From CAZAIO01 sp964485235 (GTDB lineage: Bacteria > Chloroflexota > Dehalococcoidia > GIF9 > UBA5629), in contig CAZAIO010000046.1 in the NCBI GenBank assembly GCA_964485235.1, positions 1-19,791 of the forward strand: a DNA stretch of 19,791 nt. The letters are read 5' to 3'. Below the pieces are notes generated by a model. The model saw nothing but the letters and a program-made list of their open reading frames with translations. It did no database searches and had not been told where the DNA came from. The translations under genes were made by a program, and so were the position numbers. Each line of letters opens with the position of its first letter. The first letter of the stretch is position 1. This document shows positions 15,245 through 19,791 of this stretch, one piece after another.

Positions 15245-15460
15245 ATGCGGAACGAAAAAGAAAATAATAAGGTCGGGAAGACAATGATATGGATATATGT
15301 AGTCGCTGCAATTCTGGGAGCGGCAGTCGGGGGAGCTTTAGGCTATTTCGGAAAATGTAACGGGAGTACCTGAGGTGTCACAGGAAGCCCCTGGTCGGGG
15401 GCGATTTTCGGAGCTGTATTCGGAATTATGATCGCAGCATTTTTCATGGCAGACAAATAA
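15245..15460 (+). CDS. Two-helix membrane selenoprotein, DUF6132-like (C-x4-U)
   Basis: Reading through TGA 15371-15373 gives an unbroken 71-aa protein. It has a short basic/polar N terminus, a TM helix at ~14-35, the loop G-K-C-N-G-S-T-U-G-V-T-G-S-P-W, a second TM helix at ~52-69 and a final A-D-K. From family knowledge, small DUF6132 proteins have two helices joined by a loop like C-x-x-G-T-C-P-I-T-x-N-P. The second Cys aligns with the UGA (residue 43) and the first with C38, giving C-x4-U. The segment after the UGA is clearly coding: it aligns with the family and holds the second helix. A SECIS-like stem follows. No strong Shine-Dalgarno precedes ATG 15245; an internal ATG at 15284 has GGGAAG close by and would trim only the polar tail. 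It lies 71 nt before rubrerythrin. The function of the family is unknown; membrane thiol/selenol redox is inferred. Confidence 0.82.
15371..15373 (+). other. In-frame UGA read as selenocysteine (membrane protein)
   Basis: The codon replaces the second Cys of the C-x4-C loop of DUF6132-like proteins, and the frame continues through a complete second TM helix to TAA 15458-15460. Confidence 0.82.
15387..15402 (+). promoter_or_regulatory. bSECIS hairpin of the membrane selenoprotein
   Basis: GCCCCU (15387-15392) pairs with GGGGGC (15397-15402), including one U-G pair, leaving the tetraloop GGUC. It starts 13 nt after the UGA. The GGU apical loop is like that of the E. coli fdhF SECIS. Confidence 0.82.
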
Positions 15461-15531
15461 TTGCGATAATTCAGGAATATGGCGCATACTAACTATTGAT
15501 CAATAAGCCTACATTTCAAGAGGAGGTAAAA

Positions 15532-16032
15532 ATGAGCACTATCGACAATCTACAGGACGCGTTTGCCGGTGAAAGTCAGGCTAACCGAAAATATCTTTTC
15601 TTCGCGGAAAAAGCGGAGCAGGAAGGACAAAAGCAGATCGCCAGACTTTTCCGTGCTGCGGCTGACGCTGAAACAGTACATGCAAAGAACCACTTAAAAG
15701 CCCTCGACGGAATACATTCTACAGCCGACAACCTTCGTCAAGCAATAAACGGAGAACACCATGAGTTCACCGAGATGTACCCGCAATTCATAAAACAGGC
15801 TGAAACCGAAGGTAATACTAAAGCGTTACACAGCTTTGAACTCGCCAATAAAGTTGAGAAATTCCACCACGACCTTTATCAAAAAGCGCTCGACATGCTT
15901 GAAAAAGGAAAGACTTCCGAAGAAAAGCCAATCTACGTATGTCAGGTATGCGGCTATACGGTAGAAGGCGATGCACCCGATAAATGTCCGGTATGCGGTG
16001 CGTCGAAAAAAATGTTCAAACCTGTAGAATAA
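15532..16032 (+). CDS. Rubrerythrin
   Basis: Rubrerythrin reduces hydrogen peroxide in the cytoplasm of anaerobes using a diiron site and a rubredoxin centre. The 166-aa product has the ferritin-like four-helix part with carboxylate/His helices (G-E-S-Q-A-N-R-K-Y; D-A-E-T-V-H-A-K-N-H; G-E-H-H-E-F-T-E-M-Y; H-S-F-E-L-A-N-K-V-E-K-F-H). The last ~33 residues form a rubredoxin-like knot with C-Q-V-C-G-Y and C-P-V-C-G-A. The start is ATG 15532, preceded by AGAGGAGGT; an upstream in-frame ATG at 15496 would bury that site. It lies 71 nt after the membrane selenoprotein gene in the same direction, consistent with a shared oxidative-stress unit. Confidence 0.96.
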   Translation: MSTIDNLQDAFAGESQANRKYLFFAEKAEQEGQKQIARLFRAAADAETVHAKNHLKALDGIHSTADNLRQAINGEHHEFTEMYPQFIKQAETEGNTKALHSFELANKVEKFHHDLYQKALDMLEKGKTSEEKPIYVCQVCGYTVEGDAPDKCPVCGASKKMFKPVE

Positions 16033-16166
16033 GAAGCACGGCAGGCATACTGTTTTCAATATGAAACAGGATAAGAATGCAGGGCAACAGTTATTATTAT
16101 TCTAATTACCCTGTATAAACATATTCGTTTTCAATACGTTATTTATGTAAACACAGGGATAAGGGT

Positions 16167-16565
16167 ATGGGAAACAGAGGCATATACATCATAGTCCTGT
16201 TCGTATTATTTGCAATGCTCGCATTTGCCGGATGTACCGCGGAAATCGAAAAACCTGAAGGCACACTAAGCGTTTCAGACCTGCTTGATCATCCTGTCTA
16301 CGATAAGGAAGTAGTCATTTATGGAAAGGTTGATATTATAGGAAAAGTCCTTTCGCCATACTTTGAACTTGGATCGGGAGGTAAAACGATCAAAGTGTGG
16401 TATACCATGATGATAGAGAATGATGGAACGCCCAGAAAACCGGTCAAGGCGGAAGGGATAAGTAACGGCAGCTGGGTGATCGTTACCGGCGAATTAAAAA
16501 AGGAAGGCAAATATCGTGCACTCAACGATTTCTGGGCAAGCAAAATCGAGAAATTAAAAGAGTAA
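16167..16565 (+). CDS. Lipoprotein with OB-fold-like domain, unknown function
   Basis: This 132-aa exported protein has a type II signal ending A-F-A-G-C (Cys23). The mature part reads like a small OB-fold: S-V-S-D-L-L-D-H-P-V-Y-D-K-E-V-V-I-Y-G-K-V, then F-E-L-G-S-G-G-K-T-I-K-V-W-Y, then G-S-W-V-I-V-T-G-E-L-K-K-E-G-K-Y-R-A. This pattern is shared with tRNA-anticodon/nucleic-acid-type OB lipoproteins in many bacteria, whose ligands are mostly unknown. GGATAAGGG sits just before ATG 16167. It is a single gene between rubrerythrin and the 2TM-domain gene, with about 130 bases of upstream sequence for its own promoter. Confidence 0.8.
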   Translation: MGNRGIYIIVLFVLFAMLAFAGCTAEIEKPEGTLSVSDLLDHPVYDKEVVIYGKVDIIGKVLSPYFELGSGGKTIKVWYTMMIENDGTPRKPVKAEGISNGSWVIVTGELKKEGKYRALNDFWASKIEKLKE

Positions 16566-16567
16566 TC

Positions 16568-16643
16568 ACGATTATAAAGCTTCAAGAAACCTCGTTACGA
16601 TTATAAAGCAAAGATGACCATTGTATCGTAGACTATGATACAA
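16568..16643. repeat. 13-bp direct repeat followed by a 23-bp dyad
   Basis: ACGATTATAAAGC occurs exactly at 16568-16580 and 16597-16609 (29-bp period). A near-perfect 23-bp dyad beginning TTGTATC and ending GATACAA follows at 16621-16643. They fill the gap between the lipoprotein and the 2TM-domain gene and may be regulator sites for the latter; the dyad could also form an RNA hairpin in the leader. Confidence 0.5.
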
Positions 16644-16676
16644 TGAACCGGATAACATCCGATGCGGAGGTTGTAT

Positions 16677-16970
16677 ATGTCCGGTAAATTAACTGATGAA
16701 GAGATCTATCAAATAGCCCGGCAGCGCGTTGAGGAGAAAAAAGGGTTCTTCACTCACCTTATAGTCTATATATGCGTCAATATACTTCTGGTGCTTATAT
16801 GGTTTTTCACCGGGGCGAACTTTCCGTGGTTCATCTTCCCGCTCGGCGGTTGGGGAATAGGTCTTCTCTTCCACTTCCTCGGCGTATTTGTCTTCTCAAG
16901 AAGTAACAGCGCATGGGAAAAGAAAGAGCTGGAAAAAGAAATCGACAGAATTAAAAGATCGCAACCCTGA
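16677..16970 (+). CDS. 2TM domain-containing protein
   Basis: A 97-aa protein fits the 2TM domain family. An N-terminal helix (L-T-D-E-E-I-Y-Q-I-A-R-Q-R-V-E-E-K-K-G-F) leads into two membrane helices (F-F-T-H-L-I-V-Y-I-C-V-N..., then W-F-I-F-P-L-G-G-W-G-I-G-L-L-F-H-F). A charged C-terminal helix (W-E-K-K-E-L-E-K-E-I) is probably coiled. Family members occur alone or fused to histidine kinases; the role of single-domain forms is unknown. ATG 16677 is preferred over ATG 16662 because GGAGG lies seven bases before it and inside the longer reading. It ends at TGA, useful evidence that UGA is a normal stop in this genome. Confidence 0.85.
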   Translation: MSGKLTDEEIYQIARQRVEEKKGFFTHLIVYICVNILLVLIWFFTGANFPWFIFPLGGWGIGLLFHFLGVFVFSRSNSAWEKKELEKEIDRIKRSQP

Positions 16971-17005
16971 AAAAAATCGTCGCCGTTTTCATCTGTCGCA
17001 GGATA

Positions 17006-17068
17006 GCCGGATTGCATATCTGTATGTAATACATATATACAGCCTGTTTTATCCGGCATTTATTTTTT
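17006..17068 (+). terminator. Rho-independent terminator after the 2TM-domain gene
   Basis: GCCGGAT (17006-17012) pairs with ATCCGGC (17051-17057), an inner CTGTAT/ATACAG stem (17020-17025 / 17037-17042) tightens the loop, and ATTTATTTTTTTT follows. It overlaps the 3' end of the convergent MBL gene. Confidence 0.75.
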
Positions 17069-17759
17069 TTACGAAACAGGATACCACATCGTGTGCATGA
17101 TATGTGACAGGCCTCCCGTGCCCGAAGCAGATGATATCGAATTCCATATCCTCCAACTTCTTTAGCGAACGTAGCTCTTCATCCCTGTCCACGGTGAACA
17201 TTCGCGACGGCAGGCTCAGTCCAAATGTATTGGAAAGCAGGTCGCCGACAATTATAAGGTTCTTTTCAGGCATAAAAAGGCTGAGGCTGCCCGGTGTATG
17301 CCCCGGCAGATGCCGGACAATCATTCCTCCCGGCAACTCATCTCCATCATCGACTATCGAGGTCACTGCAACCGGAAAAACAGGCCAGAACTTATCCATT
17401 GCGCTCAACAACATATTCAATATCACGTTATCCATGTCGAACTGCTGTTGTTGCCTGCCTTCTATATGCGGGGCATCAAGTTTATGAGCAATCACCGTAG
17501 CCCCTGTGGCTTTGCTTAACTGCGGCAGGCTCCCGATATGGTCCGGATGATAGTGGGTGAGGACTATACGGGCGACATCGGACGGCGTGTAACCGAGATA
17601 TAAAACAGCATTCAGTATCTGTTTCTCTCTGCCGGGATAGCCAGTATCGACAATTGTGATATCTTCATTGATCAAGATATAGATATTAGCGCCCAGAAAT
17701 CCGGTGCCGCATATTCCGCCGAGCATGTAGACCCCGGGAATCACCTGTTTTATATGCAT
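17049..17759 (-). CDS. MBL-fold metallo-hydrolase
   Basis: A 236-aa metallo-beta-lactamase-fold protein keeps the dinuclear metal site. It has T-H-Y-H-P-D-H (HxHxDH) near residue 70, a His in H-L-P-G-H-T-P-G-S, an Asp in I-I-V-G-D-L-L, and a late His in C-F-G-H-G-R-P. The N terminus (V-Y-M-L-G-G-I-C-G-T-G-F-L-G-A-N-I-Y-I-L) and spacing are like glyoxalase-II-type or general MBL hydrolases. No lactonase- or flavoprotein-specific extension is present, so the substrate is unknown. It starts 17 nt after the CDF exporter stop with AAGG upstream and is almost certainly co-transcribed with it. Confidence 0.9.
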   Translation of the reverse strand: MHIKQVIPGVYMLGGICGTGFLGANIYILINEDITIVDTGYPGREKQILNAVLYLGYTPSDVARIVLTHYHPDHIGSLPQLSKATGATVIAHKLDAPHIEGRQQQQFDMDNVILNMLLSAMDKFWPVFPVAVTSIVDDGDELPGGMIVRHLPGHTPGSLSLFMPEKNLIIVGDLLSNTFGLSLPSRMFTVDRDEELRSLKKLEDMEFDIICFGHGRPVTYHAHDVVSCFVKKINAG

Positions 17760-17776
17760 ATATCAGACCTTGTGGA

Positions 17777-18703
17777 CTACCGTTGCCTGTCGACAGGTCG
17801 TACCAGCTCGCAGACATTGCCTGTCGGGCAACTCTCGCATTCCAGTTGAATAGTGGTATGGCTTATATCGAATTTGGCTGACATGAGGGAGTTAATGGTC
17901 TCCACTATTTCCGTGCTTTTGCTTACCATCTGGTCCTCGATAACCACGTGTGCGCTGAGCGCATGGACGCCCGATGTAATTGTCCATATATGGATGTCAT
18001 GTATGTCTTCCACCCCGGGCACACCCTTCAGTCGGTCGACCACTGTTTCCACGTTTATATGCGCCGGAACAGCCTCCATTAATATTTCGACGGATTCCCG
18101 GACAAGCCTGACAGCTCCCCACATGATAATGCAACCGATTAATATGGCCACAACTGCATCGGCAAACTGCCAGCCTGTGAAATACAGCACAAGTGCGGCA
18201 ACGATGACTCCGACTGAGGAGAGAGTATCCCCTATCACATGCCAGAATGCCGCCCTGATATTTAAACTGGTCTTGCTCGATCCGCGTAAAAGGAAAAAAG
18301 CTGAAATATTCGCTGCGAGACCGATCAGACCTATAAGCAACATTATGAAGACATTAATGGATACAGGGTGCATAAACCTCTGATACGATTCGTAGAAAAT
18401 ATAAACGGCAACAAGTAAAAGGAATGTGCCGTTCGCGAGGGCAGCCATGATCTCGACACGATAATATCCGAATGTCTTCTGCAATGTTGCCGGACGCTTC
18501 GCTATAATCAGGGCGAAAAAGCTCAATGCCAGCGCCAGTGCATCGACAAGCATATGACCTGCATCGCTGAGAAGCGCCAGGCTCTTGCTTAATAACCCGC
18601 CGACGATCTCGACGATCATAATGGCCAGTATGATGCCCAGTGTAATTATCAACCGGTCCCTGCCGGCACCGGCCGCATGATCATGATTATGGCTTTCTTC
18701 CAT
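17777..18703 (-). CDS. Cation diffusion facilitator (CDF) metal exporter, CzcD/ZitB-like
   Basis: A 308-aa inner-membrane antiporter exports divalent metals (Zn, Co, Cd or Ni types) against protons. The N terminus is His-rich (H-N-H-D-H). Six TM segments follow, with the metal-site motifs S-D-A-G-H-M-L-V-D in TM2 and H-V-I-G-D in TM5; the HxxxD/HxxxD combination is that of Zn-type CDFs. A cytoplasmic dimerisation domain contains V-E-D-I-H-D-I-H-I-W and a C-terminal C-E-S-C plus a further Cys. The start at 18703 has AAGGTGA just upstream. First gene of a two-gene unit with the MBL hydrolase. The 5' leader region carries strong hairpins (18721-18806), suggesting regulation. Confidence 0.94.
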   Translation of the reverse strand: MEESHNHDHAAGAGRDRLIITLGIILAIMIVEIVGGLLSKSLALLSDAGHMLVDALALALSFFALIIAKRPATLQKTFGYYRVEIMAALANGTFLLLVAVYIFYESYQRFMHPVSINVFIMLLIGLIGLAANISAFFLLRGSSKTSLNIRAAFWHVIGDTLSSVGVIVAALVLYFTGWQFADAVVAILIGCIIMWGAVRLVRESVEILMEAVPAHINVETVVDRLKGVPGVEDIHDIHIWTITSGVHALSAHVVIEDQMVSKSTEIVETINSLMSAKFDISHTTIQLECESCPTGNVCELVRPVDRQR

Positions 18704-19049
18704 TGGTCACCTTACAGAATCTTCTACGATTGTTGTCTATATATTCAATTCTAAGCAATCTGCACCGTAGAAGCAAAAAACAGACACGTCATTTAGTCTG
18801 TTTTTTTGTACAGTTGCAAAAACATCGGATTAAGTATATAAACGATATAGGATAAAATCACGTTGACTATATTATGGAAATATCTTTTAAAAGAATACCA
18901 GATATTGTGTATTGAAATATTGGATATCGACAAGTGCGTAACGGTTTACTATAATTGCTAATATATTATTGTAATATTAATATTATCTTAACTATTTACA
19001 TGAATAATGAGTAATATGATATACTCGATTAAAGGCGAAGCCGGAAGAA
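18704..19049. other. Divergent intergenic region with leader hairpins
   Basis: About 345 bases between the CDF gene (leftward) and the secreted repeat protein (rightward). No gene is seen. It holds an 8-bp inverted repeat (CTTCTACG 18721-18728 / CGTAGAAG 18766-18773), the terminator-like hairpin at 18775-18806, AT-rich sequence from 18830, and a possible promoter for the rightward gene (TTTACA 18995-19000 and TATACT 19020-19025, spacing 19). Confidence 0.55.
18775..18806. terminator. Bidirectional terminator-like hairpin upstream of the CDF gene
   Basis: AAAAAACAGAC (18775-18785) pairs perfectly with GTCTGTTTTTT (18796-18806), an 11-bp stem with an A-run on one side and a T-run on the other, so it is terminator-like on either strand. 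It stands where promoters would be expected. It could be an attenuator in the CDF leader or the end of a small RNA. Confidence 0.6.
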
Positions 19050-19791
19050 ATGAAAAATATCGGTAAAAATATAGCGCGTTTCCTCCTCAGCTCTCTCTTT
19101 ATTGCAGCAGCAGTTGTCCCCTTCACTGCAACTCCTGTTCATGCAGCTGCTATCTATGTATCAGCTTATGTGCCCACCGGTCAGGTAGGGGAATCATATA
19201 CTGCAAGTTTTACCGCCACCAGCGGTTCAGATCCTTTTACATGGACAATAACCGGTCTACCGCCGGGAGTGTCTGTTATAGCATCTACAAGCAACGTTGT
19301 CACTGTAGGCGGTACACCGACTACAGCAGGATCATATTCTATTTTCGTTCAGGTTTCCGATAATGGCGCTGTCAACTCCGGCAGTTACAGCGGAACAATA
19401 ACAATCAACCAGAAACCCATCACATTCACTACGTCGAGTATTTCAACCGGCATGGAAGGCCAGAGTTATTCAGCTTCACTCGCGGTCTCCGGGGGTACAC
19501 AGCCGTATACGTGGAGTATATCGAGCGGCTCTTTACCCAGTGGAATCGTCCTGGAGAGCTACAGCTCCTATGGATATCTCGTCGGAACGCCGTCCGCGGG
19601 TACTGCCGGAACATATACTTTCACTGTTATGGTAACCGATAGTTCATCGCCGACACTGTCAAACTCGCGAAGCTATACTATGTATATTGAAGAAGGCTCA
19701 TATGAAGCAACGATAAGTGTAGGTTCCGGCCTCGAATCGGGAAAGACAAAGGTATATGCCGATGGAAGTCATATTACGTCGCTTGGAGGCA
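19050..19791 (+). CDS. Secreted protein with putative-Ig (He_PIG-like) repeats, partial
   Basis: The frame opens at ATG 19050 and is open to the window edge (247 codons seen). A signal peptide has K-K-like charge, a long hydrophobic core and cleavage near V-H-A-A-A. At least two repeats of the putative-Ig type follow, each with G-Q-x-Y-x-A-S-[FL] ... P-[FY]-T-W-[ST]-I ... L-P-x-G ... G-T-P-[TS]-x-A-G-[ST]-Y-x-[IF]-x-V-x-V-[ST]-D. A further stretch has G-L-E-S-G-K-T-K-V-Y-A-D-G. Such repeats build long cell-surface or secreted adhesin-like proteins. The start follows CCGGAAGA, a weak ribosome site. No in-frame UGA is present in the part seen. Confidence 0.85.
   Translation, partial: MKNIGKNIARFLLSSLFIAAAVVPFTATPVHAAAIYVSAYVPTGQVGESYTASFTATSGSDPFTWTITGLPPGVSVIASTSNVVTVGGTPTTAGSYSIFVQVSDNGAVNSGSYSGTITINQKPITFTTSSISTGMEGQSYSASLAVSGGTQPYTWSISSGSLPSGIVLESYSSYGYLVGTPSAGTAGTYTFTVMVTDSSSPTLSNSRSYTMYIEEGSYEATISVGSGLESGKTKVYADGSHITSLGG

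Noticed and set aside
13639..15460. UGA reassigned to Trp or Gly genome-wide
   Set aside because: UGA ends several genes here (7714-7716, 16968-16970), and all three internal UGAs sit at Cys-type redox positions rather than Trp/Gly positions.

Overview
The window reads like the chromosome of an anaerobic bacterium that uses selenocysteine. The style of the proteins (NMT1-like ABC system with a DUF364 partner, rubrerythrin, AraC-GyrI regulator, secreted Ig-like proteins) recalls Chloroflexota/Dehalococcoidia. That placement is an impression from gene content, not something the sequence proves. Shine-Dalgarno sites are mostly AGGAGG-like, and GTG or TTG starts occur.

The main result is that three genes are each cut by one in-frame UGA that is best read as selenocysteine. 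(1) At the left edge, on the minus strand, an msrA follows msrB, and its UGA sits exactly at the catalytic Cys of the G-[C/U]-F-W-G motif. (2) At 13639-14769 a signal-peptide protein with IPT/TIG-like and FN3-like domains carries U-x4-C just after the signal peptide. (3) At 15245-15460 a 71-aa two-helix membrane protein resembling DUF6132 has C-x4-U where the Cys version has C-x4-C. All three UGAs are followed at 8-14 nt by a stem with a small GU-containing apical loop, the hallmark of a bacterial SECIS. UGA is a normal stop elsewhere in the window (for example 7714-7716 and 16968-16970), so this is not a changed genetic code. No selA, selB, selC or selD is visible here.

Layout. 1-841 (minus): msrB then msrA(Sec). 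1154-2889 (minus): two tandem paralogous short-chain dehydrogenases. 3107-3868 (minus): SAM methyltransferase. 4105-5949 (plus): ilvD. 6164-6460: small unknown protein behind a good promoter. 6709-10243 (plus): tightly coupled operon of NMT1-like lipoprotein, permease, TOBE-bearing ATPase and a DUF364 protein. 10264-11745 (minus): GH13 alpha-amylase-type enzyme, preceded at 11886-12902 (minus) by an AraC-GyrI regulator with its own terminator. 12903-13638: a gene-poor stretch with a 24-bp palindrome and REP-like hairpins.

13639-16032 (plus) looks like a thiol/selenol redox cluster: secreted selenoprotein, a 51-aa C-x4-CC protein, membrane selenoprotein and rubrerythrin. 16167-16970 holds an OB-fold-like lipoprotein and a 2TM-domain protein. 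17049-18703 (minus) is a CDF metal exporter followed by an MBL-fold hydrolase. 19050 to the right edge is the start of a secreted putative-Ig repeat protein that runs off the window. MsrA/MsrB repair oxidised methionine and rubrerythrin removes peroxide. The two other selenoproteins may belong to the same oxidative-stress or envelope-thiol chemistry, but that link is inferred from position and motifs.
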